Part shown: positions 33,350 to 40,258 of the stretch, piece after piece
Numbering within the stretch: the first letter of the stretch is position 1
Layout of the letters: the number at the start of each line of letters is the position of its first letter
NCBI GenBank assembly: GCA_964652835.1
Contig: CAZZCB010000001.1
Location: 34,679 to 98,678, forward strand
Length of the DNA stretch: 64,000 nucleotides
DNA from: JAUPTX01 sp964652835
Lineage (GTDB): Bacteria; Patescibacteriota; Minisyncoccia; Phycocordibacterales; CSBR16-119
Reading direction: 5' to 3'
The notes under the pieces: model-generated
Told to the model about the DNA's origin: nothing
Seen by the model: the letters and a program-made list of their open reading frames with translations, nothing else
The model's database searches: none
Translations under genes and position numbers: made by a program

Positions 33350-35068
33350 ATGACAGTCCTATTTGATGACGAAAAGCAGTTAAAACAAGTCGAACTTCTT
33401 CGCACTGCCGAAGAAGAGGATTTGGCTAAAACCCTTGCCGAGACAAAATACGGTGTTCCGTATATTGATTTAACAAAAGTAACCATTGAAAACGACGCCC
33501 TAAAGACTGTCCCGGAACAAGAGGCACGAGAAATAGAAGTTGCCCCTTTTAATATTTCCGCAAAGAAAGTTTTGATCGCAGTGCACGCGCCAGAGCGTAT
33601 GGAGGTTTTAAATCTAAAGAAAACTCTCGAAAGAAAAGGATACAAAGTAATTTATTTTATGGCTTCTAAGAAAAGCCTAGAAAAAGTTTGGGACAGATAT
33701 CAAGAAGTTTCTCAAGCTGAAAAGTTAAAGGCTGGAAGTCTGTCTATCTCCGGAGAAACACTTCTTAAGACTGCGGAGAAAATTAAAAAGCTTGAAGATA
33801 TCCAAAAAGAAGTTCAAAACATTACGGACGCAACATCAACTCACAAAGTTTCTAAGATTATCGAAATTATTTTCGCTGGAGCGATCGCACTGAAAGCATC
33901 TGACGTGCACATCGAGCCGGCAGAAGATTTTGTTCAAGTTAGAATCAGACTCGACGGAATACTGCACGAAGTTCTAAAACTTGATGAAAGAATTTACAAT
34001 CTTATAAACTCAAGAATAAAACTTGTTTCAGGACTAAAGCTTTCTAAGAACCAAGCGCAGGACGGACGTTTCTCTATTTGGCTAAATGAATACGAAGTTT
34101 CAATGCGTACTTCTGTTATCCCTGGAGCATACGGTGAAGGAATAGTTATGCGTCTTCTAAATCCACAATCGATAATGGTGCCGATGGAAGAACTAGGTAT
34201 TGAGAAAAAACTTTTCAAAATAATCGAGAGAGAAATAGAAAAACCAAACGGACTAATCATAATCACAGGTCCTACAGGTTCTGGTAAAACAACAAGTCTC
34301 TACACTTTCCTACAAAGAATATATTCTCCGGAAATTAAAATCCTAACTATAGAAAACCCTATTGAATACCACCTAGAAGGAATAACCCAAACACAGACTG
34401 ATCACAAAAAAGGTTACGGATTTCTAGAAGGTCTCCGAAGCGCACTAAGACAAGACCCGGACGTGCTAATGATCGGAGAAATCAGAGATGGAGAAACAGC
34501 GAAGATTGCAGTCGAATCTTCACTTACCGGGCACATGGTTTTCTCTACTCTCCACACAAACAACGCCGCCGGCGCAGTGCCGAGACTAATAGACCTTGGA
34601 GTTAATCCGAAAATCCTAGCCTCTGCCCTTTCACTTTCTATCGCCCAACGTCTGGTTAGAAAACTCTGCGTTCACTGTAAACAAAAAAGAGTAGTCACAA
34701 AAGACGAGGAAGAGATCGTAAGAAAGATTTTATCTGACGCTGGAAAGTTTGGAAAAGATTTAGCTTCTTATGGAGTAAGCGCGGACCAGAAAATAGAACT
34801 TTGGAAACCAGTCGGATGTGAAAAATGTAACGGAATTGGATATAAAGGACGTATTGGTATTTTCGAAGCTATCATATCGGACGATGCGATAATAGACATT
34901 ATGCCGATGAACCCAAGTGAAGACGAGATAAAGGTCATCGCAAACAAACAAGGGATATTGGACATGAAAGAAGACGGCATCGTAAAAGCTGTCGCCGGTA
35001 TCACAACAATAGAGGAAGTTAAAAAAGCAGTTGATATTTACGAGGAGATAAAGGTCAAAGAAGAATAG
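33350..35068 (+). CDS. pilB: Type IV pilus assembly ATPase
   Basis: A 572-residue PilB/GspE-type extension ATPase, acting at the inner membrane to polymerise type IV pili used for attachment and DNA uptake. An N-terminal T2SSE_N-like domain is followed by the ATPase core with Walker A ITGPTGSGKTTSLYTF, the Asp box region (SDVHIEPAEDFVQVRIRLDG), Walker B DPDVLMIGEIRD and the His box (TGHMVFSTLHTNNA). A tetracysteine zinc motif (CVHCKQKR, CEKCNG) is intact. It stands alone here; other pil genes must lie elsewhere. TATAAT at 33335-33340 is 9 bases before ATG, so the leader is very short. Confidence 0.94.
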   Translation: MTVLFDDEKQLKQVELLRTAEEEDLAKTLAETKYGVPYIDLTKVTIENDALKTVPEQEAREIEVAPFNISAKKVLIAVHAPERMEVLNLKKTLERKGYKVIYFMASKKSLEKVWDRYQEVSQAEKLKAGSLSISGETLLKTAEKIKKLEDIQKEVQNITDATSTHKVSKIIEIIFAGAIALKASDVHIEPAEDFVQVRIRLDGILHEVLKLDERIYNLINSRIKLVSGLKLSKNQAQDGRFSIWLNEYEVSMRTSVIPGAYGEGIVMRLLNPQSIMVPMEELGIEKKLFKIIEREIEKPNGLIIITGPTGSGKTTSLYTFLQRIYSPEIKILTIENPIEYHLEGITQTQTDHKKGYGFLEGLRSALRQDPDVLMIGEIRDGETAKIAVESSLTGHMVFSTLHTNNAAGAVPRLIDLGVNPKILASALSLSIAQRLVRKLCVHCKQKRVVTKDEEEIVRKILSDAGKFGKDLASYGVSADQKIELWKPVGCEKCNGIGYKGRIGIFEAIISDDAIIDIMPMNPSEDEIKVIANKQGILDMKEDGIVKAVAGITTIEEVKKAVDIYEEIKVKEE

Positions 35069-35070
35069 TT

Positions 35071-35110
35071 AAAACAAAAGGACGACGCTTACGCGCCGTC
35101 CTTTTGTTTT
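35071..35110. terminator. Bidirectional terminator of pilB and the antisense RNA
   Basis: Symmetric inverted repeat AAAACAAAAGGACG... with T runs at both ends, directly downstream of pilB and at the 3' end of the minus-strand structured RNA. Confidence 0.85.
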
Positions 35111-35286
35111 TATTGAAAAAGATCTACAAACCTCCAAATAATCCTTTTTCTTACAAAGTAAGAAAAGTAATAAAATCTTAAAGGATAGCCGCAGTAACTC
35201 CGCTTGATGCGGTAACCATTGCGTCCTTTTTGAAGTTATAGAGACAGAGCCTGATTACTTAGAGGTTTCTAAACCCTTTTCAATGA
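35106..35286 (-). ncRNA. Structured RNA, 6S-like (SsrS) candidate
   Basis: About 180 bases on the minus strand. Closing stem: AUUGAAAA/UUUUCAAU, AAACCUC/GAGGUUU and AAGUAAUC/GAUUAUUU, separated by small loops. It then opens into a large bubble whose 5' side holds CUCUAUAACUUC and whose 3' side holds a 9-bp hairpin (UUUUCUUAC-UUU-GUAAGAAAA). The apical arm is AAAGGA/UCCUUU plus CGCA...UGCG and CCGC-AUCAA-GCGG. A long closing stem, central bubble with a small 3' hairpin, and apical arm at this length is the 6S RNA architecture. 6S RNA sequesters housekeeping RNA polymerase. I could not test a covariance model. Confidence 0.55.
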
Positions 35287-35291
35287 GACAG

Positions 35292-35321
35292 ATAATATAT
35301 CACGGACAAAAATATTGTAAA
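35292..35321 (-). promoter_or_regulatory. Promoter of the 6S-like RNA
   Basis: TTTACA (35316-35321) and TATATT/TATTAT (35292-35299), spacing 16-18, just upstream of the closing-stem 5' arm. Confidence 0.55.
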
Positions 35322-35407
35322 GTACATTTATAAGGACGCACCGTGCATACGTTCCTTACAAAATAAAAAAAGACTAAAACGTCTTTGTTTTGAACAAAAA
35401 ATCACAA

Positions 35408-35418
35408 AAGTGATATAA
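35408..35418 (+). promoter_or_regulatory. ruvB extended -10 promoter
   Basis: AAGTGATATAAT contains TGnTATAAT, about 55 bases before ruvB ATG. 35322-35407 contains no other feature that I can support. Confidence 0.5.
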
Positions 35419-35472
35419 TGTTTTTAAATCTTTAATTTACTTACCTGAGTAGTTTAGCATATAAAAAATAAA

Positions 35473-36465
35473 ATGTCAAGTGATACAAATACAAATGAAG
35501 AAATAAAGAGCGACAGCTTTTTAGACAATACTTTAAGACCTCGCACTTGGGACGAGTATATTGGTCAGGAAAAAATTAAACAAAACCTAAAAATACTTAT
35601 CCAAGCAGCAGAAGAAAGGGGTCATGTCCCAGAACATATTTTATTCCACGGACCACCCGGACTTGGTAAAACAACTCTTGCACACCTGATCGCTCGTGAA
35701 GCAGGGAAACAAATGAAAATAACATCTGGGCCTGCGATAGAAAAAGTTGGGGACCTCGCGAGCGTTCTAACAAATCTTTCTCCTGGAGATATTTTATTCA
35801 TCGACGAGATTCACCGACTAAACAAAATGGTTGAAGAAGTTCTCTACCCTGCGATGGAGTCAGGAGTGCTCGATATCATCATCGGTAAGGGTCCTTCTGC
35901 TAGAACTATCCAGCTCGACCTACCACCTTTCACGCTCATCGCAGCGACGACTCGTCCAGCGCTCATCTCTTCCCCACTTCGTTCACGTTTCTCAGGCGGA
36001 GTTCACAGACTTGAATTTTATACAGATAACGAAATGAAAGAGATTGTGAAACGAGCGAGTCTTCTTTTGGGAACAGAAGCGGACGAAGGAGCAGTGGAAG
36101 AAATAGCAAAGAGAGCGCGGTTCACACCAAGAACTTCTAACTACTTTTTAAAACGCGCTCGCGACTACGCTCAAATAAATAAAGAAAAGTTAACAAAAGA
36201 AAATGTCCGTAAAGCGCTAGAGCTTTTAGGTGTTGACGATATCGGACTTTTTGAAACGGACAGAAATCTTTTAAGGACAATAATCGAAAAGTTCGGCGGC
36301 GGACCCGTAGGACTAAACACTCTCGCCGCAGCAACAAGTGAAGAAGAGGCAACAATAGAAGAAGTTATCGAACCATATCTTTTAAGACTAGGACTTCTCG
36401 AAAGAACACCTCGCGGACGAACAGCGACAGAAAAAGCATATCAGCACCTGGGGATTAGGCAGTAG
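35473..36465 (+). CDS. ruvB: Holliday junction branch-migration ATPase RuvB
   Basis: A 330-residue AAA+ hexameric motor that drives branch migration with RuvA. Signatures are LRPRTWDEYIGQEKIKQNL, Walker A FHGPPGLGKTTLAHLIA, Walker B DILFIDEIHRLNKMVEEVLY, sensor AATTRPALISSPLRSRFSG with the arginine finger, and the C-terminal winged helix (YLLRLGLLERTPRGRTATEK). Length is normal. Its last codons lie inside a heptad-repeat array that flanks the four-helix-bundle gene. ruvC is 9 kb downstream, not adjacent; ruvA is not in the window. Confidence 0.97.
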   Translation: MSSDTNTNEEIKSDSFLDNTLRPRTWDEYIGQEKIKQNLKILIQAAEERGHVPEHILFHGPPGLGKTTLAHLIAREAGKQMKITSGPAIEKVGDLASVLTNLSPGDILFIDEIHRLNKMVEEVLYPAMESGVLDIIIGKGPSARTIQLDLPPFTLIAATTRPALISSPLRSRFSGGVHRLEFYTDNEMKEIVKRASLLLGTEADEGAVEEIAKRARFTPRTSNYFLKRARDYAQINKEKLTKENVRKALELLGVDDIGLFETDRNLLRTIIEKFGGGPVGLNTLAAATSEEEATIEEVIEPYLLRLGLLERTPRGRTATEKAYQHLGIRQ

Positions 36466-36481
36466 GCATCAGGCTTTAGCT
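36455..36481 (+). repeat. Left heptad array of the four-helix-bundle unit
   Basis: AGGC recurs every 7 bases at 36457, 36464 and 36471, followed by AGC at 36478. The array overlaps the ruvB stop codon and ends at the ATG of the four-helix-bundle gene. Confidence 0.65.
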
Positions 36482-36841
36482 ATGAAAACTTTTAAAGACT
36501 TAATTGTATGGCAGAAATCAATGGATCTTGTAAGGCTTGTTTATAAAACAACAAAATCATTTCCTGCTGAAGAAAAATTTTCATTAACTAGTCAAATTCA
36601 AAGATCTGCAATATCGATACCTTCGAATATTGCAGAAGGAAAATTACGTAGGACAAACAAAAATTTTATTCAGTTTTTATATATTTCTCTCGGCTCTTGT
36701 GCCGAACTAGAAACACAGATTATAGTCGCCAAAGATATCGGATATATAGAACCTGATGATTTTGAAAAAATACAGACCGATATAAACGAGATTATGAAAA
36801 TGATTACTGGATTAATTAAAAAACTAATGCCTAGCGCCTAA
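36482..36841 (+). CDS. Four-helix-bundle protein (23S rRNA IVS/Avd-like family)
   Basis: A 119-residue all-helical protein of the family first seen inside 23S rRNA intervening sequences. Diagnostic motifs are FKDLIVWQKSMDLVRLVYK near the start, SQIQRSAISIPSNIAEG in the middle and YISLGSCAELETQIIVAKDI. Relatives form pentameric bundles, and Avd, a structural relative, works with diversity-generating retroelements; the role of the lone genes is unknown. It is inserted between ruvB and yebC and bounded by inverted arrays of a degenerate heptad, with the stop codon inside the right array. This suggests a mobile or formerly mobile unit. Confidence 0.88.
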   Translation: MKTFKDLIVWQKSMDLVRLVYKTTKSFPAEEKFSLTSQIQRSAISIPSNIAEGKLRRTNKNFIQFLYISLGSCAELETQIIVAKDIGYIEPDDFEKIQTDINEIMKMITGLIKKLMPSA

Positions 36842-36850
36842 GGCCTAGTA
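36825..36850 (-). repeat. Right heptad array, inverted
   Basis: GCCT (complement of AGGC) recurs every 7 bases at 36829, 36836 and 36843, the inverse of the left array. It covers the stop codon of the four-helix-bundle gene. Confidence 0.65.
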
Positions 36851-36859
36851 ACTATACAA

Positions 36860-37381
36860 ATGGGATCATCACATAAAAAACAAGGAAAAATTGCTGACAA
36901 CAATGCGAAAAAATCTCAAGTTTTTTCTAAACTTGTCAGACTTATACAAGCAGAATCTAAAAAATCAGGAGGTGATCAAAACTCTCCAGGTCTTCGTGTT
37001 GCTATCGAACGAGCAAGGAAAGAAAATATGCCAAGCGACACTCTCGAAAGAGCTATTAAAAAAGGTTCTGAACCGGGGGTTGATTTACAGCCTGTTTTAT
37101 TCGAGGCTTACGGCCCAGCGGGAATAGGAATTATCATCACTGGGCTTACAGACAACAACAATAGAACGAGTCAGGCAGTAAAACATATTCTTTCAAAAAA
37201 CGGATCATCTCTTGGGGGCGCCGGATCTGTGGCTTGGAATTTTTCTAAAAATGCCGAAGGCGAGTGGACTCCAAATACTACAATGAGCGCAAGTGAAGAA
37301 GATTTAGAAAAACTTTCTATCATCATAGAAGCTCTTGAAGAAAACGAAGACATCCAAGATGTTTATACAAATGCAGAATAA
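36860..37381 (+). CDS. yebC: Short YebC/TACO1-family protein
   Basis: A 173-residue member of the YebC family, whose members act on ribosomes stalled at proline-rich stretches and were earlier called transcription regulators. N-terminal MGSSHKKQGKIADNNAKKSQ replaces the usual SGHSKW start. The core signatures AIERARKENMPSDTLERAI and YGPAGIGIIITGLTDNNNRT are present. About 70 residues of the usual 240 are missing between GAGSVAWNFSKNAEG and the C-terminal strand, so one alpha/beta domain is lost or reduced. This shortening fits CPR genome reduction. It ends at a terminator shared with the opposing gene. Confidence 0.9.
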   Translation: MGSSHKKQGKIADNNAKKSQVFSKLVRLIQAESKKSGGDQNSPGLRVAIERARKENMPSDTLERAIKKGSEPGVDLQPVLFEAYGPAGIGIIITGLTDNNNRTSQAVKHILSKNGSSLGGAGSVAWNFSKNAEGEWTPNTTMSASEEDLEKLSIIIEALEENEDIQDVYTNAE

Positions 37382-37403
37382 ATAAATTTTTCAATAAGAA
37401 AAA

Positions 37404-37425
37404 GCTCCGGACACGTGTCCGGAGC
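37404..37425. terminator. Terminator between convergent genes
   Basis: Perfect palindromic hairpin GCTCCGGACAC/GTGTCCGGAGC flanked by AAAA on both sides. Serves yebC and the 201-residue cassette gene. Confidence 0.8.
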
Positions 37426-37442
37426 AAAAACATGGAATATTT

Positions 37443-38048
37443 TCACGATGCAATGAATGCATCGACGGCCTTAAGCTTCGCAATTTCCACTTGCGAAACC
37501 GGCCCCACCAACTTCCCCGAAGTAAGTGTGCGCATTTTACCAAAACGACCAGTGTGAACGAACCTCTCTTCGTGACAGCGCAGAACATAACCGTCCCAAT
37601 TGCCATCTTTAATGAGGTTCCAGTCGCGCTCAGTAATGAACACGCTCTCAATCGGACCGTACAGCCACGCGATAGATATTTCAGGAAGTGGCGTTATCGG
37701 CCAAACTTTCCGAAAACCTGTCACGATAAATCCGTTCTCGGTCTTGAATCGGTTTCGGAAAGATCGAGCAGGAGCCATGTAGTCATCTTTACTATAGGGT
37801 ATGGCTACCCACATAGATGCAACAGCGGCAACGTCCTCAAAATACTTACTACTTAAGACAACCATGTCGACCGGCACAGGGTGCTGGCAAGGAAGAAGTG
37901 CGACCCTCTCCTTAAACCATTCCTTGAGATCCATGGACCAATAACTGAGTGTCTCGGACAAGTTATCGGCGATTTCGAACTTTTTTTCGACATACATAAA
38001 AACTAAGACAATAATTGCAACGATGCAGATGATGGTCAAGGTTGTCAT
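37443..38048 (-). CDS. Single-anchor membrane protein, solitary GC-rich cassette
   Basis: 201 residues from the ATG at 38048 (MTTLTIICIVAIIVLVFMYV, one transmembrane anchor). The rest is a soluble domain of about 175 residues with no family recognised (VVLSSKYFEDVAAVASMWVA, ISIAWLYGPIESVFITERDW). Composition is GC-richer than the adjacent SDR gene. The upstream leader has CCAACCAACC and a TTGACT-17-TTATAT promoter. A copy of the bipartite hairpin element lies just upstream of that promoter. Function unknown. Confidence 0.6.
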   Translation of the reverse strand: MTTLTIICIVAIIVLVFMYVEKKFEIADNLSETLSYWSMDLKEWFKERVALLPCQHPVPVDMVVLSSKYFEDVAAVASMWVAIPYSKDDYMAPARSFRNRFKTENGFIVTGFRKVWPITPLPEISIAWLYGPIESVFITERDWNLIKDGNWDGYVLRCHEERFVHTGRFGKMRTLTSGKLVGPVSQVEIAKLKAVDAFIAS

Positions 38049-38092
38049 GTTTGCGGGGGTTGGTTGGTTTTTGTTTAAGGAACAGTGGCTAA

Positions 38093-38121
38093 ATATAAAC
38101 ATATATTTAGCTATTAGTCAA
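38093..38121 (-). promoter_or_regulatory. Promoter of the single-anchor cassette gene
   Basis: TTGACT (38116-38121), 17-base spacer, TTATAT (38093-38098). Confidence 0.65.
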
Positions 38122-38125
38122 TACT

Positions 38126-38189
38126 TCCACTCTTTGAAAACTCGAGCGAACTCAAGTCCTCAAAAGTGGAGCCCTGTAAAAACAGAGCT
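38126..38189 (-). repeat. Bipartite hairpin element, copy 1
   Basis: On the minus strand the hairpin AGCTCTGT-TTTT-ACAGGGCT (38170-38189) runs directly into CTCCACTTTTGAG...CTTTGA..GTGGA (38126-38171), a 12-bp stem with one bulge around an inner arm. It lies between the SDR stop and the next gene's promoter. Confidence 0.7.
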
Positions 38190-38194
38190 ACGCT

Positions 38195-38875
38195 TTATTG
38201 TTTTTTCAAATTTCTCAAATACCCTCCGTCTATTGGTATAACCATATTACTAATCACGTTTTGATTCACTAACCAAAAAATAGATTCAGCCACTTCTTCC
38301 GGGTTTAAAATTCTGCTCCCTGGTGAATCTTTTAAAACCTGATTAAATTTTTTACCAAAACCTTGTCTTGAAAGACCTGTGTCAACAAGTCCTGGAGCAA
38401 CGCAATTAATAAATACGTCTTTTATTTTCATTAATTCATTTTCAAGTTTTTCATGTACATCTTTTTCAAAAGAATAGTCTTTATTATCAGGAAGAAAAGT
38501 ATACAGAGATCCAACCGCGCAAACATGACTTACGTTATTTGTTTTCAGCAATTCTTTTATTATTTGAACCCCGCCCAATTTTATTTCTTTATATAGTTTT
38601 TTATATTCTTTTGTTTTATCTTGAGAAAAAATTCCAGCGCAATGTATTATTTTTGAAATATTATATTTTTCTAATTTTTTAACCAACTCTTCTCTTTCTT
38701 TGTTTTTAGAAATATCGCATTGTATAAATTCAATATTTCCAAACACAGAAGCAAGGTCTCCTTTGTTTTCATTTCTACCAACAACAATAACCTCATTATC
38801 TTTTGATAATATTTTTGCTGTTTGGAAACCTATACCAGACGTTCCTCCTAAAATTAGTATTTTATTATTTTTCAT
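38195..38875 (-). CDS. Short-chain dehydrogenase/reductase (SDR)
   Basis: A 226-residue classical SDR. The cofactor loop is LILGGTSGIGFQTAKIL and the first strand ends VVGRNENKG (Arg after beta2 favours NADP). NAG-type HCAGIFSQD, catalytic Ser in CAVGSLYTF, YxxxK as YSFEK, and CVAPGLVDTGLS are all present. Substrate is not predictable. Composition is AT-rich like the host genes, unlike the two GC-rich genes around it. Copies 1 and 2 of the bipartite hairpin element bracket it exactly. Confidence 0.88.
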   Translation of the reverse strand: MKNNKILILGGTSGIGFQTAKILSKDNEVIVVGRNENKGDLASVFGNIEFIQCDISKNKEREELVKKLEKYNISKIIHCAGIFSQDKTKEYKKLYKEIKLGGVQIIKELLKTNNVSHVCAVGSLYTFLPDNKDYSFEKDVHEKLENELMKIKDVFINCVAPGLVDTGLSRQGFGKKFNQVLKDSPGSRILNPEEVAESIFWLVNQNVISNMVIPIDGGYLRNLKKQ

Positions 38876-38888
38876 ATATTTAAGTTAT

Positions 38889-38955
38889 TCCAATCTTTGA
38901 AAAATCAAATTTCTTTAATTTCTCAAAATTGGAGCCGACGAGTTTTCGTCGGCTC
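38889..38955 (-). repeat. Bipartite hairpin element, copy 2
   Basis: Hairpin GAGCCGACG-AAAA-CTCGTCGGCTC (38932-38955) followed by CCAATTTTGAG...CTTTGATTGG (38889-38934). Compared with the other copies the stem carries a compensatory change (CCACT/AGTGG to CCAAT/ATTGG). It also serves as the end of the 351-codon gene. Confidence 0.7.
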
Positions 38956-38979
38956 GAACTTCTTAGGCGCCGCTTAGTC

Positions 38980-40032
38980 CTACGAATCGTAGTGCCAAGC
39001 AGCGTCGAACACGGGTATCAAGAAATGTTTGCCAGACATCTTGTGCATCCGCGCCAATTTCACAGCAACCGCAAACCCAGCCCTTCCTGTGCGACCAAAC
39101 TCCGACAACGCTTCGTGGTGAAAGTCGTCCCACTTCACAACCCACTCACTTTTATCTGCCGGCTTAAAGCCAACAGATTCAATGAAGAGTTGATCTACGT
39201 AGTCGCTTGTCACCAATCCAACACCGTCGAGTAGTGGTATTGCCACATCAAGTGCGGGCATGGAAAAGGTGGTGTGAGAAGGTGATGATCCGGGTAAGTC
39301 ATGTCGCAAAAACATGTCTGGGTTGATTCCAAAAATCCTTTCGTACTTCCCAGGAGGATAGTATTTGCGGTGAGCATTGCCAGATGCCACAGATTCAAAC
39401 CCGAACACTTTCGATTGGGGAAAGAGTGACTTGAACCCGGTTGCCATGGGAAGTGCCGTGGTGCCATTACCCAAAGGGCAAATGACCACATCCGGTCGAA
39501 TACCGGCTTCGACGACTTCTTCGACGAAGGGACGGAACGCATTAGTCGCAGCGTTGTTAATCGAAATTCCTCTCCCGAATATGTCACCCATCGCGTGGTT
39601 GATATATTTAGTTTCGGGATGTTTAGCAAGAAAAGCCTTGATAAACTCTGGGAATCCGTTCACGTACGCTTCGGCTGGCGTGAGGATAAGCTCCCCGCCA
39701 GCTTCTTCGATCGCCCGCTCACGAGCCTTCTCACCACCAGCAGGCACTGCGATCTTGATATTGTAACCAAGAGCAGTGGCAACTGCGGCTGCGGCACGTC
39801 CGCCACTGCCCGAAGTGGTTTCCAGAAGCGTGTCACCTGGCTTGATGAGGCCGAGGCACTCTTTCAAGTAGATGAGCTTCAGGAACACTCGGGAATAGTG
39901 GCACTCACCGTACGGCAACTTGTAGTCAAGTTTGAAGTGGTAAGTGTTACCCTCAAACTCAATGGTTTCGATTGGCGAATTGCGGACTTCAGACATCATG
40001 CGTGTGTAGAGGTTTTTGCGCTGAGTGTTCAT
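38980..40032 (-). CDS. Cysteine-synthase-like fold II protein lacking the PLP lysine (paralogue 1)
   Basis: A 350-residue protein with the layout of PLP-dependent fold type II enzymes: substrate loop LLETTSGSGGRAAAAV, MPADGEKARERAI-type PAGGEKARERAIEEAGGEL, and phosphate loop ICPLGNGTTALPM. Where the family has Gly-Ser-x-Lys-Asp-Arg, this protein reads YGECHYSRVF, so the Schiff-base Lys is replaced around His-Tyr. The TSGNTG Asn is Ser. Either PLP is not used as usual or the protein is a pseudoenzyme or sensor. It shares N-terminal MNTQR and an identical leader palindrome with the next gene. GC-rich solitary type; no clear promoter. Confidence 0.75.
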   Translation of the reverse strand: MNTQRKNLYTRMMSEVRNSPIETIEFEGNTYHFKLDYKLPYGECHYSRVFLKLIYLKECLGLIKPGDTLLETTSGSGGRAAAAVATALGYNIKIAVPAGGEKARERAIEEAGGELILTPAEAYVNGFPEFIKAFLAKHPETKYINHAMGDIFGRGISINNAATNAFRPFVEEVVEAGIRPDVVICPLGNGTTALPMATGFKSLFPQSKVFGFESVASGNAHRKYYPPGKYERIFGINPDMFLRHDLPGSSPSHTTFSMPALDVAIPLLDGVGLVTSDYVDQLFIESVGFKPADKSEWVVKWDDFHHEALSEFGRTGRAGFAVAVKLARMHKMSGKHFLIPVFDAAWHYDS

Positions 40033-40035
40033 GAT

Positions 40036-40062
40036 GGTTTATGTTATGTGTTAGGCCTAAAC
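40036..40062 (-). promoter_or_regulatory. Shared leader palindrome, paralogue 1
   Basis: The 26-base segment GTTGTGTGTTTAGGCCTAAC+ACATAA is identical to that before paralogue 2. TGTGTT and AACACA pair around AGGCCT. Operator or RNA hairpin. Confidence 0.6.
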
Positions 40063-40106
40063 ACACAACATAAATTAATTTATATTTTTAAAAGAACTAA
40101 ATATAT

Positions 40107-40172
40107 CTCCACTCTTTGAAAATTCCACCGAGGTGAAATTCTCAAAAGTAGAGACAAGACCTTAGCCTTGTC
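40107..40172 (-). repeat. Bipartite hairpin element, copy 3
   Basis: Hairpin GACAAGGC-TAAG-GTCTTGTC type (40153-40172) followed by CTCTACTTTTGAG...TCAAAGAGTGGAG (40107-40153), with a U-G pair on the minus strand where copy 1 has C-G. Confidence 0.7.
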
Positions 40173-40258
40173 TACTTTGGGTTGTTCGTCTCACGACGAT
40201 CTTCAGTTTTAGGGGACCTTAGCTCCCTAACCAGAGGTTAGTCTGTCTGTGACTTTGA
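40173..40258 (-). other. Stack of small hairpins after paralogue 2
   Basis: Reading from the stop at 40259 on the minus strand: CTAACC-TCT-GGTTAG, GGGAGCTAAGGTCCC and TCGTC-GTGA-GACGA. GCTAAGGTC recurs in the hairpin of copy 3. It may be a 3' stabilising or terminator region. Confidence 0.45.

Noticed and set aside
38126..40172. Integron attC sites as explanation of the three hairpin units
   Set aside because: The conserved attC core sequences (RYYYAAC and GTTRRRY) are absent at the stem ends and no integrase is present; each gene also has its own promoter or terminator.
40173..40258. T-box riboswitch upstream of the cysteine-synthase-like paralogue 1
   Set aside because: No T-box bulge sequence (UGGN with AGGGUGGNACCGCG) is present; only simple hairpins are seen.
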